Positions 8,527 to 17,656 of a DNA stretch of 64,000 nucleotides are shown here, one piece after another. Every line of letters starts with the position of its first letter. Position 1 is the first letter of the stretch. Origin of the DNA: Sideroxydans lithotrophicus ES-1 (GTDB lineage: Bacteria; Pseudomonadota; Gammaproteobacteria; Burkholderiales; Gallionellaceae); the NCBI RefSeq assembly GCF_000025705.1, contig NC_013959.1, positions 2,054,001 to 2,118,000 of the forward strand, in the 5' to 3' direction. The notes beneath the pieces are model-generated. The model searched no databases and was not told the DNA's origin. It saw only the letters and a program-made list of their open reading frames with translations. The position numbers were made by a program, and so were the translations under genes.

Positions 8527-8711
8527 GAGTAATGACTCCTTGTTGTTATGGGTGAAGTACCGACACGGATTGTTGTAGATATTGGCGTGGCTGGCAAGGG
8601 AGAATTAGCCTTATCCCAAGAAGGTCAATGCTCCGATTCCTATCCCAAGGCCAATCGTTAATCACATGCTATTGATAATTATAATAATTTGCAGAACAAG
8701 CCCTGATTCCG

Positions 8712-9566
8712 CTACTTCCTGCTTATCCCCATGGCTTTAAAAAATCGTGGCGCAAGATCGGGTTGATTCTCCTGATTGGCAAAGTGCCCAGTCATCTCCT
8801 GGTCAAGCAGGCTAAGGCGATCCGCCAAAGCTGGGTGCGTCTTGAACATCAGTGCCACACTGGAGTCGCTTGGATTGATCGATTGCAGGGTCTGCAACAC
8901 CGCAGGCAGGCCATAAGGATCGTATCCTGCACGAGCAGCGATCACCACGCCCATACGATCGGCCTCGAACTCGTCTTGCTTGTCCAGACCACGCGCATAC
9001 ACCTCTGTGCCCGCACTGACCAGTTTGGAGAATCTGGGATCCCCACCATTGCTCCTGATCGCATCGTTCGCCAAATCTGCCAGCAACTCGGTACGAGCCC
9101 CCTTCTTGATGGCCTGCAGATGATGTTTGCGCAACACGTGTGATATCTCATGTGCCAACACGCCAGCCAACTCGGCCTCGCTGTTCATCTGGGCCAAAAG
9201 CCCTTTGGTGATGAATACATAGCCACCAGGCGCAGAGAATGCATTCACATCGTTGTCGTCGAGTACACCAAACTGCCACGGTAGATCGGGGCGTTCCGTT
9301 TGCAGGGTGAGCCAGCGTCCAACACGATTCACATATTCCTGTACTGGGGGGTTATCGAGCAGTGGCGCAGCACCCAGCAAGTTGCTGGCAATGCCCTCTC
9401 CCAAAGAGATCTCCTGCGGCTCGTTGATGTCTGCGTTGGCCTTCTGGACTTTCTGAACGGCTTCCGCCGCTTTTTTCCAGTCAATACTGCCGAAATCAAA
9501 GGCGGCGGCTGGAAGCATGCTACCCAGCAAGCACAACATGGCTATCGCTTGATTCGTTTTCATCAT
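8712..9566 (-). CDS. M48-family periplasmic metalloprotease
   Basis: 284 aa with a signal peptide (MLCLLGSMLPAAAF) and the zinc-binding motif HEISH in GVLAHEISHVLRKHHLQ at about residue 140. The third zinc ligand lies in EFEADRMGV near residue 205. Length and layout resemble the periplasmic LoiP/YcaL group of M48 proteases rather than the larger BepA with TPRs. These proteases act in envelope quality control. Its ATG overlaps the stop of the SH3-like gene by 4 bp (ATGA), so it is the third gene of an operon led by the CHASE2 cyclase. Confidence 0.88.
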   Translation of the reverse strand: MMKTNQAIAMLCLLGSMLPAAAFDFGSIDWKKAAEAVQKVQKANADINEPQEISLGEGIASNLLGAAPLLDNPPVQEYVNRVGRWLTLQTERPDLPWQFGVLDDNDVNAFSAPGGYVFITKGLLAQMNSEAELAGVLAHEISHVLRKHHLQAIKKGARTELLADLANDAIRSNGGDPRFSKLVSAGTEVYARGLDKQDEFEADRMGVVIAARAGYDPYGLPAVLQTLQSINPSDSSVALMFKTHPALADRLSLLDQEMTGHFANQENQPDLAPRFFKAMGISRK

Positions 9567-10057
9567 TGGCCTCCGTTCAGATAACCGACGCTCTGCGCGT
9601 GCAGCTTGCCTTCCGCAGCAAAGCGTTGCGCCTCCTGACGGCTCACCACATAACGTTTCCCTGCCTGCAATGCCTGCGGGTTGGGTTTGGTGTTTTTCAG
9701 TTGCTCCTCCGAGAGACCACGTATGCCGGTGGTCACCGTACTGTTGCTCCTGCCGGTGGAAGCAACGTTGAACAAGGCCATCAGTCCGTTGTCGCCGCGC
9801 TTGCCTTGCCCGTTCGCTTCCAGACGCAGGCTCAACATCTTCACCCAGCCGGTGAATGAGGGTGATTTGACTTCCGTCCAGCTTGCACGCCGTCCCAGAA
9901 CCTCGACTCTGCTGCGTGGCGGCAACGATGTCAGCGTCTGCGCATCGCTATATGGTTTGGCTTTGAGTTCGGTAGGACGTATGGTGTAAGCATATTCCGC
10001 TGCCCAGACTGTCGGCACCAAGCCGAACAGTAAACAAATTGCGATGATGTGTTTCAT
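9563..10057 (-). CDS. exported SH3-like domain protein
   Basis: 164 aa from the ATG at 10057 (MKHIIAICLLFGLVPTVWA signal peptide); the longer open frame to 10162 runs inside the cyclase gene. After the signal peptide there is one bacterial SH3-like domain (AYTIRPTELKAKPYS, SRVEVLGRRASWTEVKS, FTGWVKMLSLRL), then a low-complexity link and a short C-terminal region with GIRGLSEEQL. Its role is unknown; SH3-like exported proteins often bind cell-wall or protein partners. It overlaps by 4 bp with genes on both sides (cyclase and M48 protease), which points to tight cotranslation. Confidence 0.8.
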   Translation of the reverse strand: MKHIIAICLLFGLVPTVWAAEYAYTIRPTELKAKPYSDAQTLTSLPPRSRVEVLGRRASWTEVKSPSFTGWVKMLSLRLEANGQGKRGDNGLMALFNVASTGRSNSTVTTGIRGLSEEQLKNTKPNPQALQAGKRYVVSRQEAQRFAAEGKLHAQSVGYLNGGQ

Positions 10058-11907
10058 TCCTGCTTGCCTCCTTTTTCGACTGGTGCGAACAATTCCACCT
10101 CCTGCTCGCGCCCTTTGACTTTGAACGACCCAAATGATTTGAACTCGAACGCATCGCCACATGCGTCTTTGGTCTCGCGCGACACCAGGATCCGCGATAC
10201 CCCTTTGGTCAGTCCTTCGATGCGGCTGCCCAGATTAACGGTATCGCCAATGGCGGTATATTCGCGGCGCTGATCGGACCCGATCAAACCCACCACCGCG
10301 GGTCCGGTATGGATACCGATACCGACATCAAAAGCAGCATCTTCCTCGCCCAACTCATGCTTGAAGCGCTGCAACACCCGCCCCATCTCCAGCGCCGCTT
10401 CCACGGCATGGCGCGCATGATCCGGGTCATCCAGCGGCGCGCCCCAGAACGCCATGATGCAGTCACCGATGAATTTATCCAGCGATCCTCCATGCCGGAA
10501 GACTACTTCGACCTGCAAAGTGAAATAGCGGTTCAACAGGTCTACCACCTGCTGCGGTGTGCGTTTTTCCGATAGCGTGGTGAAGCCGCGAATGTCGGAG
10601 AACAGGATGGTGATCTGGCGGCTTTCACCTGCGCGACTCAAACCGCCGTGCGCCACCAGTTCCTGTACCACGTGTGGATTGACGAAGCGGCTGAACATCT
10701 GCACCGCCTGCTCGCGCGACTTGCGTTCGCGCAAGTATTCTTGCAGTGCAAAAACGAAGTAGCAGCTCCATGCCAGCAGCAATGGAGACAACACAGGAAG
10801 CAGCAGCAACTGCGCGACTGCCCAATACGACCCCAACAACAGCAACAGCGTGACCGCCAGCAAAACCAGGCCGACTTTGAGTGCGTTCACACCCCGCATG
10901 AAAGCGATGCTCAACAGCCCCAGCATCAACAGGGAGATCCCGACAGCAAAGCCTTCATCGGCCTGGCGCATCATGCGACCATTCTTCAGGTCATCTATCG
11001 CTGTCGCCAGTATCTCCATCCCGGGATACAGACTTGCCATCGGTGTTACCCGCACATCATGCAACCCGGTAGCTGCAGTCCCGATGATGACAATCTTGCC
11101 TTTCAGCTCGTCAGCCGCACGCTGGGGATGTTCACGATTGAAGTCCTCATACAGGTCGGCATACGAAACATGCTGAAAAGAGCCTGGAGCTCCGCGCCAA
11201 GCCAGTATCAAGTCCGGTTGCTGCGGTACGGCATAACCCAAATCCTTGGCCACCCTGGCCGGTAACGATGGAATCAGCCAGCCATGAGCATCGTTATACA
11301 ACTGGTAACGCCGCCCCACCCCGTCGGAATCCTGCACAAAGTTGATCGTACCTGTACGCCAGTGAGCCGGATCGACTGCCAAGGGTGGCAATATGGCAAT
11401 GTGCGCATCTTCATCGGCATGGTCGGTGCGCTGCAAACCCAGCAAATCCGCCACCTGGGAGGCAGGCGCCCCCTGCCGGTCCATCTCCGCATCGCGCCTG
11501 ACCATCGGAAAATAAACGTTGCTCACGCCTTGCAGGGATCGATTGAATTCGCGATCGCTATCCGGACGGAATTCATCACGCTCGCTGAACAGGATATCGA
11601 ACACGATGGCTTTGGGATGCTGCCGTGCAATGCCTCTTACCATTTCACCATGCACTGAACGCGGCCACGGCCAGCTGCCGGCACTTTCCTGCATGCGCGC
11701 AAGGCTGGAATCGTCAATATCCACGATGACGATGTCTGCATCCGGTTTCAGGCTTTGTGCCTGTTGGCGCACGAACCAATCGGACAAACGATGTTCCAGC
11801 GGGGAGAGCGCGTGCAGCCAGGACAACTCAACAATGGCCAGAGTAAGGAACAAGGCACCGATACGCAATGAAGTTCGGCGCCTGTTTGAGGTGGGGGAAA
11901 TATCCAT
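10054..11907 (-). CDS. CHASE2-domain adenylate/guanylate cyclase
   Basis: 617 aa from the ATG at 11907. Order: one N-terminal membrane helix, a CHASE2 extracytoplasmic sensor (about 40-330; contains ADIVIVDIDDSSL and FDILFSERDEF), about three membrane helices (about 335-410), then a class III cyclase domain (about 440-610). Cyclase motifs: ILFSDIRGFT and DKFIGDCIMAFW carry the metal-binding aspartates, and AIGDTVNLGSRIE carries the transition-state Asn and Arg. It should make cAMP, or possibly cGMP, in response to a periplasmic cue. It is first in the operon with the SH3-like protein and the M48 protease, suggesting an envelope-linked signal (inference). Confidence 0.88.
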   Translation of the reverse strand: MDISPTSNRRRTSLRIGALFLTLAIVELSWLHALSPLEHRLSDWFVRQQAQSLKPDADIVIVDIDDSSLARMQESAGSWPWPRSVHGEMVRGIARQHPKAIVFDILFSERDEFRPDSDREFNRSLQGVSNVYFPMVRRDAEMDRQGAPASQVADLLGLQRTDHADEDAHIAILPPLAVDPAHWRTGTINFVQDSDGVGRRYQLYNDAHGWLIPSLPARVAKDLGYAVPQQPDLILAWRGAPGSFQHVSYADLYEDFNREHPQRAADELKGKIVIIGTAATGLHDVRVTPMASLYPGMEILATAIDDLKNGRMMRQADEGFAVGISLLMLGLLSIAFMRGVNALKVGLVLLAVTLLLLLGSYWAVAQLLLLPVLSPLLLAWSCYFVFALQEYLRERKSREQAVQMFSRFVNPHVVQELVAHGGLSRAGESRQITILFSDIRGFTTLSEKRTPQQVVDLLNRYFTLQVEVVFRHGGSLDKFIGDCIMAFWGAPLDDPDHARHAVEAALEMGRVLQRFKHELGEEDAAFDVGIGIHTGPAVVGLIGSDQRREYTAIGDTVNLGSRIEGLTKGVSRILVSRETKDACGDAFEFKSFGSFKVKGREQEVELFAPVEKGGKQE

Positions 11908-11974
11908 AGATGCACATACTAATCGCTTTGCACGGATTGCAACAAGATGGATGCAACAAGCCATGCTTTCCCCC

Positions 11975-11980
11975 TATAAT
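11975..11980 (+). promoter_or_regulatory. candidate -10 box for mlaA
   Basis: A perfect TATAAT 33 bp before the mlaA start codon. No convincing -35 was seen at 16-18 bp upstream. Confidence 0.35.
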
Positions 11981-12012
11981 CACGGCTATTCTTAAGTTCC
12001 GTCCAACTTTAC

Positions 12013-12723
12013 ATGCCCCAGATGCGAATCTTCATGCTGCTTGCAAGCCTGTTGCTGACAGGTTGCAGTTCCGTCAGTCTTAGCAATTATGGACAGCAGA
12101 AAGACCCGTTCGAGTCGTTCAATCGCGGTGTTTTCGTATTCAATGACGCGCTTGATCGGGCTGTTGTCAAACCGGTAGCAAAAGGTTATAGCGCAGTGAT
12201 GCCAGTTCCTGCAAAGACCATGGTCAACAACTTCTTCTCCAATCTGGACGATGTGGTGGTCACCGCCAACGATCTGCTGCAACTGAAATTCAAGCAGGCT
12301 ATCAGCGATGCCAGCCGCGTGATCTTCAACAGCACGTTTGGTGTGTTCGGCCTGTTTAACATCACTGACCGCCTGGAAAAGCATAATGAGGATTTCGGCC
12401 AGACTTTAGGGTACTGGGGAGTACCTACCGGCCCGTATCTGATGTTGCCGATACTGGGACCGAGCACGATCCGCGATGGAACGGGACGCTATGTAGATGG
12501 CTTCTCCAGTGTCATCAGCAACACCAAGCATGTTCCAACGCGCAATACCGCCTGGGCCGTTGAAGGTGTGGATACCAGAGCCGGTCTGCTGGAACAGGAG
12601 AAAGTGCTGGATAGCGCGATCATCGATCGTTACAGCTTCATACGGGATGCCTATCTGATGCACCGGCAAAGCCTGGTCTACGACGGCGACCCGCCGCGAC
12701 AAAAGTTCGATGATGATGAATAA
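12013..12723 (+). CDS. mlaA: outer membrane lipid asymmetry lipoprotein MlaA (VacJ)
   Basis: 236 aa with lipobox LLTGC near residue 18. Family hallmarks follow: DPFESFNRGVFVFND, then NNFFSNLDDVV, NSTFGVFGLFN, and FGQTLGYWGVPTGPYLMLPILGPS split over residues about 135-160. MlaA sits in the outer membrane and removes mislocalised phospholipids from the outer leaflet. An alternative start at 12022 (MRIFMLL) is equally plausible. It stands alone here, not with the mlaFEDCB operon, and is ended by a shared terminator. Confidence 0.93.
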   Translation: MPQMRIFMLLASLLLTGCSSVSLSNYGQQKDPFESFNRGVFVFNDALDRAVVKPVAKGYSAVMPVPAKTMVNNFFSNLDDVVVTANDLLQLKFKQAISDASRVIFNSTFGVFGLFNITDRLEKHNEDFGQTLGYWGVPTGPYLMLPILGPSTIRDGTGRYVDGFSSVISNTKHVPTRNTAWAVEGVDTRAGLLEQEKVLDSAIIDRYSFIRDAYLMHRQSLVYDGDPPRQKFDDDE

Positions 12724-12752
12724 GAAAACGGCGGGTATTCCCCGCCGTTTTC
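12724..12752. terminator. bidirectional intrinsic terminator between mlaA and htpX
   Basis: A perfect 12-bp stem (12724-12735 with 12741-12752) around a 5-nt loop; GC-rich core with A4 before and T4 after, immediately after the mlaA stop codon. Convergent htpX ends 23 bp beyond it. Confidence 0.88.
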
Positions 12753-12774
12753 ATTCCGCCGAATTCCCGTTCGG

Positions 12775-13656
12775 TCACAACCCGCTACGCAACGCCTCGA
12801 TCCGTTCATCCAGTGGTGGATGGGTCATGAACAGCCTGGAAAACCCGCCTTGACTGGAGATTGCCATCGCCGCCATGTTCTGTGGCATCGCGGCCTGCTC
12901 ATGGTTCAGCTTCAGGCGCTCCAGAGCGGCAATCATCTTTTGCCTTCCGGCCAGATTCGCGCCGCCTGCATCGGCACGGAATTCACGTTGACGCGAAAAC
13001 CACATGACGATCATGCTGGCAAGGATACCCAGTACGATCTGGGCGGCGATCTCAGCCACGAAGGCGCCGACACCGGGGCCGTTGCGCGGGTCGTTCTTGA
13101 GCAGCACACGATCCACCAGGATACCGACGATCTTGGCAAAAAAGACCACAAAGGTGTTGACCACCCCCTGGATCAGCGCCAGCGTCACCATATCGCCGTT
13201 GGCGACGTGGCTGATCTCATGGCCCAGTACTGCTTCGGCTTCATCGCGGCTCATGCTGTGCAACAGGCCAGTGCTCACGGCAACGAGCGCGCTATTCCGG
13301 TTCCAGCCGGTGGCAAAGGCATTCACGTCCGGCGCATCATAGATCGCCACTTCCGGCATGCCGATACCCGCAGCCAGTGCCTGACGGCGCACGGTTTCAA
13401 CCAGCCAGCGCTCGGTCGGATCCTGCGGGTTTTCGATCACCTGGGCGCCAACCGACATCTTGGCCATCCATTTGGACATCAGCAGCGAAATGATGGAGCC
13501 GGAAAAACCGATCACTGCCGACATCACCAACAGCGCATTGAAGTTGATCGCACCACTTTGATCCAGCACCCGATCCACACCCAACAGGCGCAACACGATG
13601 TTGATGACCAGCAAGACCGCAATATTGGTCAGAACGAACAAAAATATACGTTTCAT
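12775..13656 (-). CDS. htpX: inner-membrane zinc protease HtpX
   Basis: 293 aa. Two N-terminal membrane helices, the zinc motif HEISH in [17 protein letters not shown] at about residue 144, two more membrane helices (about 155-215), then the third zinc ligand region [10 protein letters not shown] near 225. This matches HtpX, a membrane-bound M48 protease with its active site in the cytoplasm that degrades damaged membrane proteins together with FtsH. Length and layout are normal. It is monocistronic here. Confidence 0.95.
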   Translation of the reverse strand: MKRIFLFVLTNIAVLLVINIVLRLLGVDRVLDQSGAINFNALLVMSAVIGFSGSIISLLMSKWMAKMSVGAQVIENPQDPTERWLVETVRRQALAAGIGMPEVAIYDAPDVNAFATGWNRNSALVAVSTGLLHSMSRDEAEAVLGHEISHVANGDMVTLALIQGVVNTFVVFFAKIVGILVDRVLLKNDPRNGPGVGAFVAEIAAQIVLGILASMIVMWFSRQREFRADAGGANLAGRQKMIAALERLKLNHEQAAMPQNMAAMAISSQGGFSRLFMTHPPLDERIEALRSGL

Positions 13657-13851
13657 TGCTTAACTCTCCAAAGGTACGAATTTACGCGGCGCGCAGTGTA
13701 ACACTCTTGCCGTGGACTGCCAGATGCGGGCAAACCCACGGTTTTTCAAGCCCAAGAGTCTCTACACTCAGCCATTTTTGAATGTCCGTAGCGCAAAAAG
13801 TTGCATCACCTTGCCAGCCATGGGGAATCATCGCCTAAACCAAAACTATGA

Positions 13852-13881
13852 TTGACATTTGGTCGAGCACATCACTAGGAT
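13852..13881 (+). promoter_or_regulatory. sigma70 promoter for cytochrome b561/yceI
   Basis: A consensus -35 TTGACA (13852-13857) and -10 TAGGAT (13876-13881) with an 18-bp spacer, 26 bp upstream of the b561 start codon. Confidence 0.6.
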
Positions 13882-13907
13882 AAGCAAAATAACTCGAGGT
13901 GACTGAA

Positions 13908-14450
13908 ATGGCCGATCGTTACACGCATACTGCTGTCACCCTGCACTGGCTGATCGCCCTGCTGATCTTCGCCACTTTTCCGTTAGCGCTATACATGACC
14001 GGCCTGCACCTGTCGCCTCTGAAATTGCGCTTGTATGCCTACCACAAATGGGCGGGAATGATCGTGCTGATGCTCGCTTTAGTCCGCATATATTGGCGTG
14101 TCACGCACCGTCCTCCAGCCATGCCGGATAGCATGGTGAAATGGGAGAAACTCGCCGCTCATGCCATGCACCATGCACTTTACTTGCTGATTTTCATCAT
14201 TCCCATCACCGGCTGGCTGATGAGTTCCGCCAAAGGTTTCCCGGTCGTCTTGTTTGGGGTACTGCCTTTCCCGGACATGGTTGGCAAGAACAAGGAACTG
14301 GGCGATCTGCTGCAGGAAGTGCATGAAGTGCTCAATTACACCATGCTCGGCTTGGTGATTGCCCACGTCGCTGCTGCGCTCAAGCATCACTTCATCGAAC
14401 GCGATGACATCCTTAAGCGTATGGTTCCATTCCTCAACAAGGGGGCATAA
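13908..14450 (+). CDS. cytochrome b561
   Basis: 180 aa. I chose the ATG at 13908 (MADRYTHTAVTLHW) because GAGG lies 8 bp before it; the GTG at 13899 overlaps that site. Four membrane helices with conserved heme-ligand histidines are visible: VTLHWL, AYHKWAGM, ALYLLIF/HAMHHA, and GLVIAHVAAALKHHF. Proteobacterial b561 proteins transfer electrons across or within the inner membrane, some oxidising superoxide or quinol; the partner is unknown. A yceI gene follows 53 bp later, a frequent pairing. Confidence 0.9.
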   Translation: MADRYTHTAVTLHWLIALLIFATFPLALYMTGLHLSPLKLRLYAYHKWAGMIVLMLALVRIYWRVTHRPPAMPDSMVKWEKLAAHAMHHALYLLIFIIPITGWLMSSAKGFPVVLFGVLPFPDMVGKNKELGDLLQEVHEVLNYTMLGLVIAHVAAALKHHFIERDDILKRMVPFLNKGA

Positions 14451-14503
14451 GGATACAATCCTTTTCCCGCATCTGGAATTGATAACATTCAAGGAGAACT
14501 GCC

Positions 14504-15067
14504 ATGAGTAAATCACTGCCAATCCTTCTTGGTGCGTTACTCTCCATTCCTGCTTATTCAATGGATAACTACACCATCGATCCGACACATACCTGGCCCA
14601 TGTTTGAAGTGAATCACCTGGGTTATTCGACACAGCGCGGGCGCTTCAACAAATCGAGCGGCAAGATAACCCTCGATATCGCTGCCAAGCAAGGGAGCGT
14701 AGATATCACCATTGACGCTGCCTCGCTCGACATGGGTTTCGCCAAGTGGGATGAACACATGAAGGGCGAGGAGTTCTTTAATGTCGTGCAATATCCGACC
14801 ATTCACTTCATTTCCGACAAACTGATCTTCGACGGCGATAAAGTTGTCGGAGCGGAAGGCAAGTTCACTTTGCTTGGCACGACCCGTCCGCTTTCCTTGC
14901 AGGTCGATAACTTCCATTGCGCACCGTTTCCGCTGACCCGAAAGATGCACTGCGGTGCGAACATCTCCGCAACCATCTCTCGCACCCAGTTCGGCATGGC
15001 CAAGTTCGTTCCCATGGTCAGCGACGAGGTCAAACTCTTTTCCCCGATCGAGGCCGACAAAGATTAA
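14504..15067 (+). CDS. YceI-family periplasmic lipid-binding protein
   Basis: 187 aa with a signal peptide ending near IPAYS. The lipocalin-like YceI fold is evident from YTIDPTHTWPMFEVNHLGYS, VDITIDAASLDMGFAKWDEH, and the C-terminal RTQFGMAKFVPMVSDEVKL. YceI proteins bind polyisoprenoids or other lipids in the periplasm. GGAG lies 8 bp before the ATG at 14504. It is probably cotranscribed with cytochrome b561, a pairing that suggests a quinone-related role (inference). Confidence 0.9.
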   Translation: MSKSLPILLGALLSIPAYSMDNYTIDPTHTWPMFEVNHLGYSTQRGRFNKSSGKITLDIAAKQGSVDITIDAASLDMGFAKWDEHMKGEEFFNVVQYPTIHFISDKLIFDGDKVVGAEGKFTLLGTTRPLSLQVDNFHCAPFPLTRKMHCGANISATISRTQFGMAKFVPMVSDEVKLFSPIEADKD

Positions 15068-15136
15068 AGCCAGTCTCGAACCGAAAGGGAAACCGTCTCG
15101 CAGCAAGGACTACAGTCAACTCATAGTATTGAAAAG

Positions 15137-15175
15137 CAATAAGCCCACCTGATTCAAAACCAGGCGGGCTTATTG
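15137..15175. terminator. bidirectional intrinsic terminator
   Basis: Stem CAATAAGCCC/GGGCTTATTG (15137-15146 and 15166-15175), extended by CCTG/CAGG pairing after one mismatch, around a short loop. It lies between convergent yceI and the helix-hairpin-helix gene. Confidence 0.8.
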
Positions 15176-15194
15176 GGGAATTCCGGCTTGAAAC

Positions 15195-15656
15195 TTATTT
15201 CTTGTCAGTAGATTGCCTGGCTTCCTTGTCGGCTTTCTTCTTGGCCTTCTTTGCTGCTCTGGCGGCTTTCTTGTCTGCCTTTGCGCCATCCTTGGCTACC
15301 GGCTCCTGGCTTGCCTTCTCGGCCTTTGTATCAGCCTTCTTGTCATCCTTGCTCTTCCTCTTGTCAGCCTTGGCGGGCTTCTCTTCCTTGCCTGTGGTGC
15401 TCGCACCGCTCACAGACAGCTCGGAACGCATCTTAGCCACGGTCTTGTCGCCGAAACCTTTGACATGCTTCAGATCTTCCACACTTGCAAACGGGCCATT
15501 CTTGGTGCGGTAGTCGATGATGGCCTGCGCCTTTGCAGGACCGATACCCTTGACTGCATCCAGCTCATCCTTGCTCGCCGTATTCAGATTGACCGCTGCA
15601 AACGCCATGCCGGTAAATGCAAAGAACATAGCCAGCACCGACAATAACTTCTTCAT
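15195..15656 (-). CDS. exported helix-hairpin-helix (ComEA-like) protein with lysine-rich tail
   Basis: 153 aa from the ATG at 15656 (preceded by AGGAGA); upstream codons in the open frame are not needed. A signal peptide (LLSVLAMFFAFTGMAFA) is followed by a ComEA-type double helix-hairpin-helix (VNLNTASKDELDAVKGIGP, VEDLKHVKGFGDKTVAKM; about residues 22-80). Residues about 90-153 are almost only Lys, Ala, Asp, Glu and Ser. ComEA binds incoming DNA in the periplasm during transformation; short ComEA-like proteins are widespread and not always linked to competence. The tail resembles histone H1-like composition and could add non-specific nucleic-acid binding (inference). Confidence 0.85.
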   Translation of the reverse strand: MKKLLSVLAMFFAFTGMAFAAVNLNTASKDELDAVKGIGPAKAQAIIDYRTKNGPFASVEDLKHVKGFGDKTVAKMRSELSVSGASTTGKEEKPAKADKRKSKDDKKADTKAEKASQEPVAKDGAKADKKAARAAKKAKKKADKEARQSTDKK

Positions 15657-15714
15657 GCTTTTCTCCTTTTCTATGAACGACAGATGTCGCACAGAAGAAA
15701 CGCAGTAGCAATCA

Positions 15715-16716
15715 TTAAGTTGACCGTTTCAGCAAATGATTTACATAGCGTGCTGTGCCTTGCTCAACGGTCAGGAACGGCTGCTCGTAACCGACCTCGC
15801 GCAGGGCAGTCATATCGGCCTGCGTGTAGCTTTGATACTTTCCCTTCAGCTGTTCCGGGAAAGGGATATATCGTATGAGTTGCTGCTGATGCATCTGCTC
15901 CAGCGTCAAAGCACCTTCACTATTGGCTGCGCGCAGGGTGTTGATGGTCGCCATGGCCACATCGTTGAAGCTTTGTGCGCTGCCCGTACCCAGATTGAAG
16001 ATGCCGGATTTGCCGCGATGATCCAGGAAGTGCATATTGACCTTGACCACATCTTCCACCGAGACGAAATCGCGCAATTGTCCGCCGTTCGCATATCCGT
16101 CGCAGCCTTCGAACAGCTTCACGTAGCCGTCAGCACGGTACTGGTTGAAGAAGTGATAGGCCACCGAAGCCATGCGCCCTTTATGCTGTTCGCGCGGCCC
16201 GTACACATTGAAATAGCGAAAACCCGCGATCTGCGATGTGCGGCCAGCCCAGCGACGACGTACCACCTGGTCGAACAGAAACTTGGAGTAGGCATAGACA
16301 TTGAGCGGCGACTCGAACTCGCGGCTCTCCTTGAACACCCCTCCACCGCCATATACGGAAGCTGAAGAAGCGTACAGGAATGGTACATCCTCGTTCTGGC
16401 AATGGTTCAATATCTCCAGAGAATAGCGGTAGTTGTTCTCCATCATGTAGCGACCGTTGGTCTCCATGGTGTCCGAACAGGCGCCCTCATGCAGCACTGC
16501 CTCAAGGATGCCATCAAAGGATCCATCCTGCAGCAGCCCGACGAAATCCTCCTTGTCGATATAGTCGGCGATCTCGCAATCGGTGAGATTCCTGAACTTG
16601 TCGGCATTATTCCCCAAATTATCGACGGCGATGATGTTGGTCTCGCCGCGCTCGTTCAGCGCCTTGACCAGATTCGACCCGATAAAACCAGCGGCGCCCG
16701 TCACAACGTAATACAT
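15715..16716 (-). CDS. hldD: ADP-L-glycero-D-manno-heptose 6-epimerase
   Basis: 333 aa from the ATG at 16716 ([15 protein letters not shown]); the open frame upstream lies in hldA. The short-chain dehydrogenase fold shows the NAD(P) motif GAAGFIGSN, the catalytic Tyr-x3-Lys in YAYSKFLFD, and the HldD-type [13 protein letters not shown]. It makes ADP-L-glycero-beta-D-manno-heptose for the LPS inner core. It starts one base after the hldA stop, so the two are translated together and supply consecutive parts of the heptose pathway. An older name is rfaD. Confidence 0.96.
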   Translation of the reverse strand: MYYVVTGAAGFIGSNLVKALNERGETNIIAVDNLGNNADKFRNLTDCEIADYIDKEDFVGLLQDGSFDGILEAVLHEGACSDTMETNGRYMMENNYRYSLEILNHCQNEDVPFLYASSASVYGGGGVFKESREFESPLNVYAYSKFLFDQVVRRRWAGRTSQIAGFRYFNVYGPREQHKGRMASVAYHFFNQYRADGYVKLFEGCDGYANGGQLRDFVSVEDVVKVNMHFLDHRGKSGIFNLGTGSAQSFNDVAMATINTLRAANSEGALTLEQMHQQQLIRYIPFPEQLKGKYQSYTQADMTALREVGYEQPFLTVEQGTARYVNHLLKRST

Positions 16717-16717
16717 A

Positions 16718-17656
16718 TCAGCTCCCCATATCTTCAAGTATCTCTTCGCGCGACACGACTGCCGTGCCCAGTTTCCCAACCACGACACCCGCCGCGCGGT
16801 TGGCAATGCGGACAGCATCTGCCATACCTGCCCCACTCGCCAGCATCACAGCCAGTGTAGCGATGACGGTATCACCCGCTCCGCTCACATCGAACACCTC
16901 GCGCGCATGTGTCGGTTCGTGCAATACGTCCTGTTCACGGAACAGCGACATCCCTTCCTCGCTGCGCGTGACCAGCAAGGCTTCCAGCTTCAACTCTGCG
17001 CGCAATTTTTGGGCCTTAGCAGTCAACTCGTCCTCGTTCTTCCAGCTGCCTGCCACATCGCGGAACTCGCTGCGATTCGGCGTCAGCAGGGTCGCCCCCT
17101 GATAACGTGCATAGTCGTCGCCTTTTGGATCGACTAGCACAGGTTTGCCTGCCGAGCGTGCCGCTTTGATCATTTCGGCGATATGGGCAAGTCCACCCTT
17201 GCCATAGTCAGACAGGATCACCACATCGGCGAATGGCAGCTTGGCATGGAAGTCCGCCAGCTTGGCATTCAGCACTTCATGGCTGGGCGGCGTCTCGAAA
17301 TCGATGCGTAATAGCTGTTGGTGGCGAGCGATGGCGCGCAGCTTGACGATGGTAGAGATGCTGTCATCGCGATGCAGCATGGCTTCCACACCACCCTGTT
17401 CGGTCAGCAAACGTTGCAGGCAATCTCCCGCCTCGTCCACTCCGACCACCGACAACAGTGTGCAGTGCGCCCCCAATGATGTGATGTTGCGAGCGACGTT
17501 GGCTGCGCCACCCGGGCGCTCCTCCACTTTGCTGACTTTCAATACCGGCACCGGCGCCTCTGGCGAGATGCGCGTCACATCTCCGAACCAGTAGCGATCC
17601 AGCATCACATCGCCGACCACAAGAACCCGTGCCTTATCGAATGATGGCAGCTTCAT
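16718..17656 (-). CDS. hldA: D-glycero-beta-D-manno-heptose-7-phosphate kinase
   Basis: 312 aa from the ATG at 17656 ([20 protein letters not shown]). This is a PfkB/ribokinase-fold kinase: [21 protein letters not shown] at the N-terminus, GGAANVARN near 50, and the C-terminal [11 protein letters not shown] with the catalytic Asp. Only the kinase half of E. coli HldE (RfaE) is present; the adenylyltransferase half must be encoded elsewhere, as is normal in betaproteobacteria. It phosphorylates heptose-7-phosphate at C1 on the way to ADP-heptose. It overlaps pyrF by 4 bp. Confidence 0.94.
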   Translation of the reverse strand: MKLPSFDKARVLVVGDVMLDRYWFGDVTRISPEAPVPVLKVSKVEERPGGAANVARNITSLGAHCTLLSVVGVDEAGDCLQRLLTEQGGVEAMLHRDDSISTIVKLRAIARHQQLLRIDFETPPSHEVLNAKLADFHAKLPFADVVILSDYGKGGLAHIAEMIKAARSAGKPVLVDPKGDDYARYQGATLLTPNRSEFRDVAGSWKNEDELTAKAQKLRAELKLEALLVTRSEEGMSLFREQDVLHEPTHAREVFDVSGAGDTVIATLAVMLASGAGMADAVRIANRAAGVVVGKLGTAVVSREEILEDMGS

